A DNA stretch of 64,000 nucleotides from an uncultured Paludibaculum sp. (GTDB lineage Bacteria > Acidobacteriota > Terriglobia > Bryobacterales > Bryobacteraceae): assembly GCF_963665245.1 (NCBI RefSeq), contig NZ_OY762269.1, forward strand, positions 3,230,501 through 3,294,500. Reading direction: 5' to 3'. The notes under the pieces were generated by a model. It did not search any database, was not told the DNA's origin, and saw only the letters and a list, made by a program, of their open reading frames with translations. The position numbers and the translations under genes are program-made. Of the stretch, positions 25,924-35,600 are shown piece after piece. The first letter of the stretch is position 1. Each line of letters starts with the position of its first letter.

Positions 25924-26931
25924 TTACTCTTCTACCTTCTTCTTCTTGAGGAAGGTCATCATCTCGCGCAACTCGGCGCCGACTGTTTCGATACGCTGCT
26001 TGCGCGCGCCTTCCCGCATGGCCAGGAAGCCGGAGCGGCCGCTCTTGTTCTCGGCCATCCAGGTCTTGGCGAATTCGCCGCTCTGGATCTCGGAGAGGAT
26101 CTTCCGCATCTCGGCTCGCGTCTGTTCGTTGATGATACGCGGGCCACGGGTGTAGTCGCCATACTCGGCCGTGTCGGAGACCGAGTAGCGCATGTAGCTG
26201 AGGCCGCCTTCATAGATGAGGTCGACAATCAGCTTGAGCTCGTGCAGGCACTCGAAGTAGGCGATTTCCGGCGCGTAGCCGGCATCCACCAGGGTTTCGA
26301 ACCCGGCTCGGATGAGCTCCGAAGCGCCGCCGCACAACACGGCCTGCTCGCCGAAGAGGTCTGACTCCGTCTCTTCCTTGAATGTCGTCTCGATGACACC
26401 CGCCTTGAGGGAACCCAGCGCCAGGGCATAAGCCAGAGCGTTCTCGTGGGCTTTGCCGGACGCGTCCTGCGCGACGGCGATCAGGGCGGGGACGCCCTGG
26501 CCTTCGGTGAAGACTTCGCGGACGCGGTGGCCGGGGGCCTTGGGCGCGATCATGGAAACGTCCACGCCGGCCGGAGGAGTGATGAAGCCGAAGTGGATGT
26601 TGAAGCCGTGAGCGAACATCAGCGTCTTGCCCGGCTTCATCGACGGCGCCAGGTCGTTGTTATAAAGGTCGGCCTGGATGTGATCCGGCACGAGAATCAT
26701 GATGAAGTCGGCCTGCGCGCCCGCTTCCGCCGGCGTCACCACGGTGAGCCCGGCGGATTCGGCCTTCGCCTTTGACTTGGATGTGGGCGGCAGGCCCACA
26801 ATCACATTCACGCCCGAATCCCTCAGGTTTAGCGCGTGTGCATGGCCCTGCGAGCCGTAGCCGACGATGGCCACTGTCTTGCCCGCGAGCGGAGCGAGCG
26901 AGCCGTCCTTCTCATAAAAACGTTTTGCCAT
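25924..26931 (-). CDS. ilvC: Ketol-acid reductoisomerase, class I
   Basis: Second step of valine and isoleucine synthesis, Mg- and NAD(P)H-dependent. The 335-aa protein has VGYGSQGHAHALNL (nucleotide binding), GLPPTSKSKAKA (cofactor loop with Ser residues, favouring NADPH), the catalytic metal-site region KEETESDLFGEQAVLCGG, and YSVSDTAEYGDY. Length is that of the short class I form, with a Lys-rich tail. It lies 99 bases after ilvN and six before cimA. Confidence 0.97.
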   Translation of the reverse strand: MAKRFYEKDGSLAPLAGKTVAIVGYGSQGHAHALNLRDSGVNVIVGLPPTSKSKAKAESAGLTVVTPAEAGAQADFIMILVPDHIQADLYNNDLAPSMKPGKTLMFAHGFNIHFGFITPPAGVDVSMIAPKAPGHRVREVFTEGQGVPALIAVAQDASGKAHENALAYALALGSLKAGVIETTFKEETESDLFGEQAVLCGGASELIRAGFETLVDAGYAPEIAYFECLHELKLIVDLIYEGGLSYMRYSVSDTAEYGDYTRGPRIINEQTRAEMRKILSEIQSGEFAKTWMAENKSGRSGFLAMREGARKQRIETVGAELREMMTFLKKKKVEE

Positions 26932-27030
26932 AACGAGTACTCAGATTCCTTTCGAATTCAAACCAGGGAACTCTGCACCGTCCCGAGACCGCCAGACGCG
27001 ACCGTCAGAGAGCAGTCGTTCCACAAGACT

Positions 27031-27567
27031 CTAGGGCTGCCCCACCGGTTCCGGTTGGGTCTTCGAAATGGGCGGCGCCAGCCTCAGCTTCTTTGCCTCC
27101 AGGCTCACCGCGACCATGCCGGAACGCGTGACTTCGATCTCGCCGTAGGTCTCCATCACGGCGATAAACTCCTCCATCTTTTCAGAGGCGCCGGTCGCCT
27201 CCAGAGCGAACCCCTCCACGGAGGAGTCCACGACGCGAGCTCCGAAGATCTCTGACTCTTTCAGGATAGCCGTCCGGTTCTCCTGCGAGGCGCGCACCCG
27301 CAGCAGCACCATCTCGCGCATCACCGCCGGGGCGTCCGTCAGATCGGCCGCCTGCAGCACGTTGACCAGGCGGTTCATCTGTTTGATCACCAGGCCCCGC
27401 AAGCGCGATTCGACATCAACCGTGAGCGTCATTCGCGACAACGTCGGATCAAGTGTCCGAGCCACTGTCAATGACTCGATATTGTAGCCGCGCTGGCTGA
27501 TCAGGCCCGTGACGCGCATTAGCGCGCCCGGCTTGTTCTCCATCAATATTGATATGGTCATCAGCAT
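27031..27567 (-). CDS. ilvN: Acetolactate synthase small (regulatory) subunit
   Basis: 178-aa regulatory subunit. An N-terminal ACT domain (TISILMENKPGALMRVTGLISQRGYNIESL, about 4-75) probably binds valine, and an ALS_ss_C domain (EIFGARVVDSSVEGFALEATG) follows. It activates and confers feedback inhibition on the catalytic subunit. It lies 12 bases after ilvB. The usual order ilvB-ilvN-ilvC is kept. Confidence 0.96.
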   Translation of the reverse strand: MLMTISILMENKPGALMRVTGLISQRGYNIESLTVARTLDPTLSRMTLTVDVESRLRGLVIKQMNRLVNVLQAADLTDAPAVMREMVLLRVRASQENRTAILKESEIFGARVVDSSVEGFALEATGASEKMEEFIAVMETYGEIEVTRSGMVAVSLEAKKLRLAPPISKTQPEPVGQP

Positions 27568-27579
27568 GACAATTTCTCC

Positions 27580-29310
27580 TTAGCGGGGCACGGCCACCGG
27601 TTGCGGCGGAGCCAGCACCATCTCGTTGATGGCCGCCCCGGCCGGAACCATCGGGTAGACGTTTTCGAACTGCGACACGCGCACGTCCATCAGGTAAGGA
27701 CCGGGCTCGGCGAGAGCTTCCTTCAGCGCCGAAGCCAGTTCCATGGGCGTGTGCACGATGCGCCCCTTCATTCCGTAGGCAGCCGCCAGCAACTCCACGT
27801 TCGGGAAGGCGCTCAACTCCACCGACGACAGCCGGTTGTTGTAGAACAGCTCCTGCCACTGCCGCACCATGCCCAGGTAGCCGTTGTTCATTACGATCAC
27901 CTTCACCGGCAACTGGTAGTTCACCAGGGTCGCCAACTCAGGCAGCGCCATCTGGAAGCCACCGTCGCCGCAGATCGCGAAGACGGTCTGATCGGGATGC
28001 GCCATCTGGGCACCGATCGCGGCCGGCAGGCCAAAGCCCATCGAGCCCAAGCCACCGGAGCAGATCCACGTCCGCGGATTGTCGAACTTGATGAACTGCG
28101 CGGCCCACATCTGGTGCTGGCCCACGTCGACGCTCACAATCGCCTTGCCGCCGGAGAGCTTGTTGATCTCATACATCAGGTGCTGCGGCTTGATCTCGTC
28201 GGCCGAGAAGACCGGCTCCAGCGGATGCTCCGCCTGCCAGGCGCGCAACTGCTTCCACCAGGCCTTGCGGCTCTCGCTGTTCTTGGCCGCCATCTCCGGT
28301 TCCAGTTCCTTCAGGTTCCGGTTCAGCTTGCTTAGGACCTTCTTCACATCGCCGACAATGGGCAGGTCCGCCGCGCGGTTCTTGCCGATCTCCGCCGGAT
28401 CGATGTCGACGTGAATCACCTTGGCATGCGGAGCGAACGCCGCCAACCGGCCGGTCACACGGTCGTCAAAGCGCACGCCCAACGCGATGAGCAGGTCGCA
28501 CTCAAACATGCCCATGTTGGCGGTGTAGGAGCCGTGCATGCCCGGCATCGAGATGAAGTTTGGATGCGATCCGGGGAGTCCGCCCAAACCCATCAGCGTG
28601 CACACCGCCGGCGCATCCAGCGTCTCCACCAGTTCCGTCAGTTCGGGCGACGCACCCGCCGCCAGAATCCCGCCGCCCGCGTAGACGTAAGGCCGCTGGG
28701 CTTCCCACATCATCTGGGCCGCGCGCCGGATCTGGCCGGCGTGCCCGTCCGTGACCACTTTGTAGCCCGGCAGGTGAATCTCGTTGATAGGCGTATAGTG
28801 CGCCTGACCCTGCAGCACGTCCTTGGTGATGTCCACGAGCACCGGCCCCGGGCGCCCGGTGGAGGCGATGTGGAAGGCTTCGTGGACGATCTGCGCCAGT
28901 TCCTTGATGTCCTTCACCAGGAAGTTGTGTTTCGTGCAGGGCCGCGTGATGCCGAAAGTATCGGCCTCCTGGAACGCGTCGCTGCCTATCAGCTTGCTGG
29001 TCACCTGGCCGGTGATCGCCACCATGGGGATCGAGTCCATCATGGCATCCACCAGGCCGGTGGTCAGGTTGGTTGCACCCGGGCCGGAGGTGGCGCAACA
29101 GACGCCCACCTTGCCCGTTGCTCGCGCATAGCCGGCGGCGGAAAAGGAGGCGTTCTCCTCGTGCCGCACCAGAACGTGGCGAATGGGGTTGTCGTAGATG
29201 ACGTCGTACAAAGGCAGCGTGACGCCTCCGGGATAGCCGAAGATGACATCGACGCCTTCGCGCGCCAGGCACTCCAATAAAATGCGTGCACCACTCATCA
29301 GGTTGGACAT
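27580..29310 (-). CDS. ilvB: Acetolactate synthase large (catalytic) subunit
   Basis: Thiamine-diphosphate enzyme that condenses two pyruvates, or pyruvate with 2-oxobutyrate. The 576-aa protein has VIFGYPGG, the catalytic Glu in VRHEENASFSAAGYARA, TSGPGATNL, the FAD/central domain (GVRFDDRVTG) and the ThDP motif GDGGFQMALPELATLV...VIVMNN. ATG 29310 is chosen: the longer frame would begin with GTG at 29367, inside the attenuator hairpin. First structural gene of ilvBNC-cimA. Confidence 0.96.
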   Translation of the reverse strand: MSNLMSGARILLECLAREGVDVIFGYPGGVTLPLYDVIYDNPIRHVLVRHEENASFSAAGYARATGKVGVCCATSGPGATNLTTGLVDAMMDSIPMVAITGQVTSKLIGSDAFQEADTFGITRPCTKHNFLVKDIKELAQIVHEAFHIASTGRPGPVLVDITKDVLQGQAHYTPINEIHLPGYKVVTDGHAGQIRRAAQMMWEAQRPYVYAGGGILAAGASPELTELVETLDAPAVCTLMGLGGLPGSHPNFISMPGMHGSYTANMGMFECDLLIALGVRFDDRVTGRLAAFAPHAKVIHVDIDPAEIGKNRAADLPIVGDVKKVLSKLNRNLKELEPEMAAKNSESRKAWWKQLRAWQAEHPLEPVFSADEIKPQHLMYEINKLSGGKAIVSVDVGQHQMWAAQFIKFDNPRTWICSGGLGSMGFGLPAAIGAQMAHPDQTVFAICGDGGFQMALPELATLVNYQLPVKVIVMNNGYLGMVRQWQELFYNNRLSSVELSAFPNVELLAAAYGMKGRIVHTPMELASALKEALAEPGPYLMDVRVSQFENVYPMVPAGAAINEMVLAPPQPVAVPR

Positions 29311-29356
29311 CGGTCTGAGGAATCCTCTCTTGTCAATCAGGGACTGGGGTGAATTG

Positions 29357-29396
29357 AAAAGGGCCACCTCGGCGGGATCTTTCCGCCTGGTGGCCC
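29357..29396 (-). terminator. Attenuator hairpin of the ilv operon
   Basis: Strong stem: GGGCCACC pairs with GGTGGCCC (29361-29368 with 29389-29396), extended by an inner GGCGG/CCGCC stem after a small bulge, with a 7-base loop. Read on the minus strand it is followed by TTTT and lies 25 bases after the leader-peptide stop and 46 bases before the ilvB ATG. An intrinsic terminator between promoter and first gene is the expected place for attenuation. On the plus strand it is followed by seven T, so it could also stop transcription from the other side. Confidence 0.8.
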
Positions 29397-29421
29397 TTTT
29401 TTTAACTCAGGTAAGGCTCAC

Positions 29422-29532
29422 TCAGGCAGGTCCCAGTACGGTGACCCCAATCTGAATAATCCCTACTACGAAAAAGTGCGCAGCCCTGCCGCTCAGTTGC
29501 TGGTGGTTCCAGTTCTGTTCGGTCAGTGCCAT
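29422..29532 (-). CDS. ilv leader peptide (attenuation)
   Basis: Small frame of 36 codons. After a neutral first half (MALTEQNWNH...), the second half is crowded with branched-chain residues: FVVGIIQIGVTVLGPA. The eight control codons within 13 residues are four Val, three Ile and one Leu. All three Ile codons are ATT and three of four Val codons are GTA, both infrequent in the GC-rich neighbouring genes. Its TGA lies 25 bases before the terminator stem. Possible alternative pairings: CCTGCC at 29485-29490 with AGGCAGG at 29424-29430, and the latter with CCGCCT at 29383-29388 inside the terminator. Weak GGAAC precedes the ATG. Confidence 0.75.
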   Translation of the reverse strand: MALTEQNWNHQQLSGRAAHFFVVGIIQIGVTVLGPA

Positions 29533-29539
29533 CTGTTCC

Positions 29540-29568
29540 AGATTAGGGTGTAAGCCCGGAAAATGCAA
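29540..29568 (-). promoter_or_regulatory. Predicted ilv operon promoter
   Basis: On the minus strand TTGCAT (29568-29563), a 17-base spacer, then TAATCT (29545-29540). The -10 ends seven bases before the leader-peptide ATG, so the transcript would start at or next to the peptide. Fair match to a housekeeping promoter; a second promoter further upstream is possible. Confidence 0.5.
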
Positions 29569-29642
29569 GATGTGATCGCCATAAAATGGGTTTATGGCGG
29601 TATAGCCCATCACCGTACGGGTGTACCGGTCAGACCAGGCAC

Positions 29643-32252
29643 TTAGTCCTGCCGCAAAGTGGCCATCGGATCCACTCGCGACGCGCGTCGCGACGGCAGC
29701 ACCGACGCCACAAACGCGATCAAGCCCAGGCTCAGCGCCGCGGACCCAAAGGCCACCGGATCGGCCGGTTGGATGTGGAAGAGCAATCCTTTCAGTGCGT
29801 AGGCTGCCACGGCCGCGCCAGCGATGCCAAACGTCAGGCCAGCCGTCGTCCAACGGAGTGCGTGGACCAGGATCATCTTCAAAATCTGGGCCGGTGTCGC
29901 GCCCAAAGCCAAACGAACCCCGATCTCCCGCTCGCGCTGCGCCGCCAGATACGATATCAGTCCATACAGTCCGGCAGCAGAGAGTATTAGCCCAATCACG
30001 GCGAAGAGGAGCAACAGTACGGCCTGGAACCGGGGCCGCGCCGCCAACTCGCCCAGATGCTGGTCGAAAGTCTGGATGGTCGGCGGGATGACGGGATCGA
30101 GTGACGCCACCTCCGACCGGATCCACGACTCCAGCATCTCCGGTTTTGCCTGGCCTCTCACGATCACCGAGGAAGTCGCAAGGGCATCTTCGTCGGAGTG
30201 CCTGCGAACGACGTAGTACTCCGGATGATTGGCGTCCGTGAGCCCGCCGTTGCGTACGCTGGCCGCGATGCCCACAACGGTGTACAGCGGCCCTCTCGGG
30301 AAGCGGCGCATCTGCTTGCCCAGCGCATCCTCACCGGGAAAGAGCTTACTCGCCAGGGATTGGCTCACAACGATGGCGAACTGTTTGGCCCCGCGATCTT
30401 CTTCGTTGAAAGCCCGTCCCTTCACGATGGGGATGCCCAAGGCCCGGAAGTAGCCGGGAGTGACGTGCCGCCAGATTACGATTCCGCTGTTCGGCTGGGC
30501 CGGCGTTCGGACACTGCCTTCCAGCGCGTAGAGCGGCTGGGAGCGGGGCACCCCGCCGGGCGGCAACGAGTCACTGAGCGCGACGGTTTCCACACCGGGC
30601 AGGCGGGCGAGGCGCTGCTCCAGTGTCTCGAAGAAGGCCAGGCGGGCTGATGGTTGGGCGTACCTGATCGTCAAGGCCATCTCGGCGGTTACGACATTGT
30701 CCGTGCTCATGCCCAGCGCCAACTGTTGCCGGTTCCAGAGGCTTTGGAGCAGCAGAGTGGCGCAGGTCAACAGGATGAGGGAGAAACTCAGTTGGGCGCT
30801 GACCAGGGCATGGCGGGTAATCATGCTTGAGCGCGGCGTGGCCCTGGCTCCGGAGACGGTGGCCGCTGAGGGTGTGTGCAGTGCGGGCGCGAGTCCGAAG
30901 ATCAACCCGCAGAGCAGAGAGGCGGCGACGCTGAAGGACAGTACCCGGAGGTCGAGCTGCGCTCCGGCGAGATGGGGCATCCCCACCGGGGCTATGTACA
31001 CGAAAACACGCAGTAATCCGTAGGCGAGCAGGATGCCCGTTCCGCCTCCGGCGAGGCTCAGCAGCATGCTCTCGGTGAGCGTCTGACGGATCAGGCGGCC
31101 CCGGGAGGCCCCCAGGGCGGCCCGTACGGCCAGTTCGCGCTGTCTGGCCAGGGTCCGTGCCAGCAGCAGGTTAGCGACGTTGGCACACGCAATCAGCAGC
31201 ATGGCCAGCACAGCGCCCAGCAGGGTCCAGGCGGCGAGGTGCATATCGCCGGACTGCATCTCCTGCAGCGACTTCACCTGAAATTTCAATTGTTTGCGGG
31301 CGGCCGGCGGAGCGAAAGAGAAGATGCGGTCGGCCAGCGGCATCACGGAGTCGCGCAGCTGCTGCGTGGTGGCACCGGGTTTGAGCCGCCCGTACACCCG
31401 CATGGGCCGGCCGCCGCCGGCAGGCAGGGGCGGCATCGCCTGGGGGATCACCAGATCGGCCTTCTCGAGTGTGGGTAGCTCGAATCCGGGCGGCAGGATT
31501 CCGATGATCTGGCGTTCCGTGCCATCAATCGTCAGGCGGCGGCCGATCACCGAGGATTGGCCGGCAAAGCGGCTCTGCCACATGGCATGGGTAATCAGCG
31601 CCACGCCAGGGACGTTGGGGCGATCCTCCTCCGCGGCGAAATTGCGGCCCAGTACAGGTTGAATGCCGAGCACAGGTAGAAACGATGATTCGATACGCGC
31701 GCAGCTCAGGCGGAGCGGCCGGTCGCCCGTCAGGTCACAGTCCACCACACCGGCCCACGAAGTGATGCTCTGCAGTTGGGTGGGCGTCCGCTTGAGTTCA
31801 CCGTAGTCGGCCCAGGTGAGGAAGTCGTAATCCATCCACGGTATGGTGATGCCCATCGAGACCAGACGGCCGGCGTCAGCGTACGGCAAGCCGCGGAAGA
31901 GAATACGGTCGACAACGCTGAAAACGGCTGTGGAAGAACCGATGCCGATGGCCGTGACCGCCAGGACCGTCAAGGCAAAGCCTCGATTCCGATGGAAGTT
32001 GCGCAGCGCGTAACGCAGGTCCTGCGCGACGCCGTTCAGCCAGTCGAGGCCCCGCGAACTCCTGCATTCTTCCTTGATCTGGTCGACAATGCCAAACTCA
32101 CGCAACGCGGCGTAGCGGGCCTCGGCCGGTGGTAGGCCGTTGGCGCGATTCAGTTCGATCTGCCGTTCGAGGTGAAAGCGGAGCTCCTCGTCAAGTTCTA
32201 GGTCTGTGTCGTTCTTCCGAACGAGGAAGCGCAGCCGCTGAATCCAGTTCAT
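29643..32252 (-). CDS. ADOP-type MacB/FtsX ABC permease with N-terminal extension
   Basis: 869-aa duplicated permease. An N-terminal cytoplasmic helical segment (LDEELRFHLERQIELNRANG, about 19-38) precedes the first membrane helix (near 90), which the other ADOP gene lacks. Two MacB-type periplasmic domains and two FtsX blocks follow (NVANLLLARTLARQRELAVRAALGA near 360-385; REREIGVRLALGATPAQI near 770-790). It ends with LPSRRASRVDPMATLRQD, the usual C-terminal signature. It lies 19 bases after the padR gene, a typical ADOP arrangement in which PadR represses the permease. Transported substrate unknown. Confidence 0.93.
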   Translation of the reverse strand: MNWIQRLRFLVRKNDTDLELDEELRFHLERQIELNRANGLPPAEARYAALREFGIVDQIKEECRSSRGLDWLNGVAQDLRYALRNFHRNRGFALTVLAVTAIGIGSSTAVFSVVDRILFRGLPYADAGRLVSMGITIPWMDYDFLTWADYGELKRTPTQLQSITSWAGVVDCDLTGDRPLRLSCARIESSFLPVLGIQPVLGRNFAAEEDRPNVPGVALITHAMWQSRFAGQSSVIGRRLTIDGTERQIIGILPPGFELPTLEKADLVIPQAMPPLPAGGGRPMRVYGRLKPGATTQQLRDSVMPLADRIFSFAPPAARKQLKFQVKSLQEMQSGDMHLAAWTLLGAVLAMLLIACANVANLLLARTLARQRELAVRAALGASRGRLIRQTLTESMLLSLAGGGTGILLAYGLLRVFVYIAPVGMPHLAGAQLDLRVLSFSVAASLLCGLIFGLAPALHTPSAATVSGARATPRSSMITRHALVSAQLSFSLILLTCATLLLQSLWNRQQLALGMSTDNVVTAEMALTIRYAQPSARLAFFETLEQRLARLPGVETVALSDSLPPGGVPRSQPLYALEGSVRTPAQPNSGIVIWRHVTPGYFRALGIPIVKGRAFNEEDRGAKQFAIVVSQSLASKLFPGEDALGKQMRRFPRGPLYTVVGIAASVRNGGLTDANHPEYYVVRRHSDEDALATSSVIVRGQAKPEMLESWIRSEVASLDPVIPPTIQTFDQHLGELAARPRFQAVLLLLFAVIGLILSAAGLYGLISYLAAQREREIGVRLALGATPAQILKMILVHALRWTTAGLTFGIAGAAVAAYALKGLLFHIQPADPVAFGSAALSLGLIAFVASVLPSRRASRVDPMATLRQD

Positions 32253-32271
32253 ATTACTGCTCCTTATGAAC

Positions 32272-32601
32272 TTAGGCCATTTTCACGATCAGGCCGATGG
32301 CACGGGAAAGCCGCTCCCAGTTAGCCTCTTCCTGTTCCAGGTAGTGCCTGCCCTTCTGGGTAAGGGCATAGAATTTCGCCCGCCGGTTGTTCTCGCTGCC
32401 GCCCCACTCCGACTCGATGAAACCCTGGGTTTCGAGCTTGTGGAGCGCGGGGTAGAGGGAGCCTTGCTGCACCAGAAGAACCTCCTCGGAACGCTCCTTG
32501 ATCATCTGGGCGATCGACCAGCCGTGCTGGGGCCCGAGGGTGAGGGTCTTGAGAATGAGGAGGTCCAGCGTGCCCTGGACAAGGTCGGTTGGTTTGCTCA
32601 T
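32272..32601 (-). CDS. PadR-family transcriptional regulator
   Basis: Winged-helix regulator of 109 aa. GTLDLLILKTLTLGPQHGWSIAQMI and QGSLYPALHKLETQGFIESEW are the PadR recognition helix region, and RAKFYALTQKGRHYLEQE forms the wing and C-terminal helix. AGGGGAG four bases before the ATG is a strong ribosome site. First gene of an operon with the ADOP permease; the long inverted repeat at 32608-32663 is its probable operator. Confidence 0.94.
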   Translation of the reverse strand: MSKPTDLVQGTLDLLILKTLTLGPQHGWSIAQMIKERSEEVLLVQQGSLYPALHKLETQGFIESEWGGSENNRRAKFYALTQKGRHYLEQEEANWERLSRAIGLIVKMA

Positions 32602-32607
32602 CGTGCT

Positions 32608-32663
32608 CCCCTTGGTTATCTACAAGAGAAATCATACGCCCGCTCTTGTAGGTAATCAAGGGG
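32608..32663 (-). promoter_or_regulatory. PadR operator and promoter
   Basis: 21-base inverted arms at 32608-32628 and 32643-32663 pair at 19 positions around a 14-base centre. Between and over them sits a good minus-strand promoter: TTGATT (32659-32654), a 17-base spacer, TATGAT (32636-32631). One arm covers the -35 and the other the start of transcription, so a dimer or pair of dimers would shut the promoter. This strongly suggests autorepression of padR and the permease. Confidence 0.78.
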
Positions 32664-32674
32664 AGACTGAGCAA

Positions 32675-35600
32675 TTATTTCGGCACCGACGCCAGGGGCT
32701 CGATCCAGGTAGACAGGAAGCGGCCCAGCAGCGGGACGTAGCTGTTGATGACGCCCAGCAGCGGCAGGGCGCCGAGAACAATCAACCGCATCAGCAGTGG
32801 CATCAGTTGGCTGCCGGACTTCCCTTCGGGGTTGGACGACAGGCGGCGGAGGATGGAGTTGCGCTCCGCCTTCAAAACCACGAACAGTACGGGGATCCCC
32901 AGTATTGCGAGAAACAGGTTGGTCATCCAGCGGATTGAGCCCTGGGAGCGGAATGGGTAGGCCGTAGTCGAGAGCACGGCGAAGAAGAAGCCCAGAGCCA
33001 GGAACCAGATCTGGCACCACAACTGGGCGACCGAATAGCGGATGACCGCCAGAAAACGCAGGGCCAGGAACTCCTCGCCAAGCGAGACTTCCTTCGACAG
33101 GACCTCGCCGCCTTCCTTGACGGACGCGCCCTTCGACCACGCGGGTCCGAGGCTCTGCGCGATCGACTTGGCCTGTTCCGCGAGCGCGCTCTGGACCCGG
33201 CGGAAATATTGGCCCGCGCACGGATGCGCCTGTGCCTCGCGGCAGACATAGCGGTTCACGTTCCGCCCGAGATGCGGCAGCGCCTGGGCGATCTGTGCGG
33301 CCAATGCGGTGGACTTTGTTTCCGCCGCGAACGCCCGCAGCGTGTCAAGAGACCGAATGAGCATGATGCGGTGGTCCTGACGGCGCGATGACGGCAGCAG
33401 CGGCGAACTCGAGAATTCGGTTGGAAGCGCGGTGAAGGCTCGGCGCAGAGGTGCGCGTTCCAGCGTCAACAGAAGACACTGCAGCGGACCCCAAAGCCAA
33501 TGCAGGCGCACTACGGCCGTGACGAGAGCGGCCCACAGCACGGACAAGCCGCTAAGGTAGAGATGATCGAACTTCGGACCGTCGAAAGACTGCCGCTCGA
33601 AGAGGTGAAACAGAACGTACGCGGTGAAGAGCGCGACAGAGAGGAAGAGGACGATGGAGAGGGGACCGACCGCCGGGCCGGCCGAATGGAAGGCAGTGGT
33701 GATCTGTGGAAAGACCTCGGGAATGTCCGGCCGCACCCGCAGGTAGAGCTCATGCCTGCTCATCTGGGTCCAGGCCAAAGTCAGAAATCCGCAGCCTAGC
33801 AGCAGCACGGGCAAGGAAGGGGAGACGCCGCTGAAGGCATCGAGAGCCCTCAGACCCAGGAAATGGCTGCGCAGAGTGGCCGGATCGCCCACCACCTGCT
33901 GCCAGTAGGAAAGGAAAAGGAGGCCCACGCTGTTGGCCGTCACGATAGCAGCCAGCAGCGGGATGCGCGGGTTTCCGGTGAAAAGCCAGGACGAGAGAGA
34001 CCGGGTGGGCGGCTCAATGGCGCGCGTTTTCGTGGTGAGTTTCTGAATAGTCGGCCACAGCAGACGGAGCCCGCCGAGCGTGGCGAACACGAGCGACAGC
34101 AAACACAGCACCAGGCCGGCGGAGTCGAAGGAAGCGATGGGTAAGCGCTCGATCCTCCAGTGTGCGAAGGGGGCCGTCAGGACATAGGACATGCAGCCCA
34201 GCAACAATACCCCGAGGGAATGATAGCCGACACGGCCCTCGAAGCCTTCATCCCACCAGCGGAAACTGCGGAACGGGCGCGGCAGCGAGATGCCGAAGAG
34301 ACGCCGGGGCAGGCGGGGATGGATCAGACTGTAGAGGATCAGCAGTTGGTAGAGCGCGGCCAGACCGAGCACCGTGCAGACCAGCAGCGCGGTGAGGCGG
34401 CTGAGACGGCCGGACAGCAAAGGGTCAGCGCCGGTGTTGGGCGTCGTAGGAGATTCGGGCGCCTGGACCGTTGTTCCGAGTTCGCCAATAGGCCAAAGGC
34501 TTTTGCGGCCCACCACGCTCAGCCAGATGGGCTCCCGCTCTTCCTCCTCCATGCTGGTCATCGCGGTGCGGCTGTGTTCATCGGGACAGCCCTTGCCGGC
34601 GCTGGCCGCAGTGGCCGCTGGGGACGGACAGCGAGGTGGAAACAGTTCGCTGATGATGGTGTACGCGGCATCGTAGGTGGCGTGTTCGAACTGGCTGGAA
34701 GCGAGCAGCGGCGTCCAGTAGTTGGGTAGGCCGGAGCCGGGCCGCTCCGGCGCGAACAGGTTCTGCGGAGGCGGCAGGAGGCTGGCGAGGACCCAGACAC
34801 CGTCCATCGACCACTTCGACGTGGTCTGGAGGAACAGCAGATCCCAGTCCTGCACGATGACCCGTAAATTGGGGCACGACTGGCGCAGATAGCCTGTGAC
34901 GAACGTCAGGTCGAGCACGTCGGAGGCGAAGATGAAGGCGGTCTCGAAGCCGCCGCGGTTGAGGATGCCCGCGATCGTCTGCATCTGGGCCTCCTGCGCG
35001 ACCGTAAGGTGCTTCACATTGAACGATTCCGGCGTATCGCTGCCGGCTGGGCTGCCCCGCAGCGAGAGCGGCAATTGCTCCGTCGCCTGAGTCGAGCCAC
35101 CACCTGACGATTTGGCGGGCGCGTCCTCGGGATAGACGTCGCGCAGTTGCGCGATGCCGCGCGGAAACGAGATGCGGGTGATGCGCGGTACCGGCCCCTT
35201 CTTCTTCCACTGGGAGATCTCCGCCGACCCAAACGCCGTGTCGCCCTCAGAGAGCGTGGCGATGCGGCCCAGTCCGTCCACCCCGTTCAGCAGCGCATTC
35301 ATCGTACTTTCGTCGTCACGCTGGATGGCTGTCAGTCGCACCTTCAGATCGCTGGCTCGCATCTGACGGCGTGCTTCCTTGACCGTCGTATTCGAAGAGA
35401 CGATCCGGTAGGTATGAGTGGAGAACGCCTGGTGATCCTCGCGCAGACACTTGTGGAGCGAAGCAAAGGTGCCGGAATAATTGGGCCCGAGGATGGGTAT
35501 ATCGGTGGCAGACGGTGTCAGCGTGTGGAGGTAGTACAGCGCTTCCGCGAACTGATCCCGACGCATGCCGGAGATGTTCGATTCGCCCACCAGCAGTACG

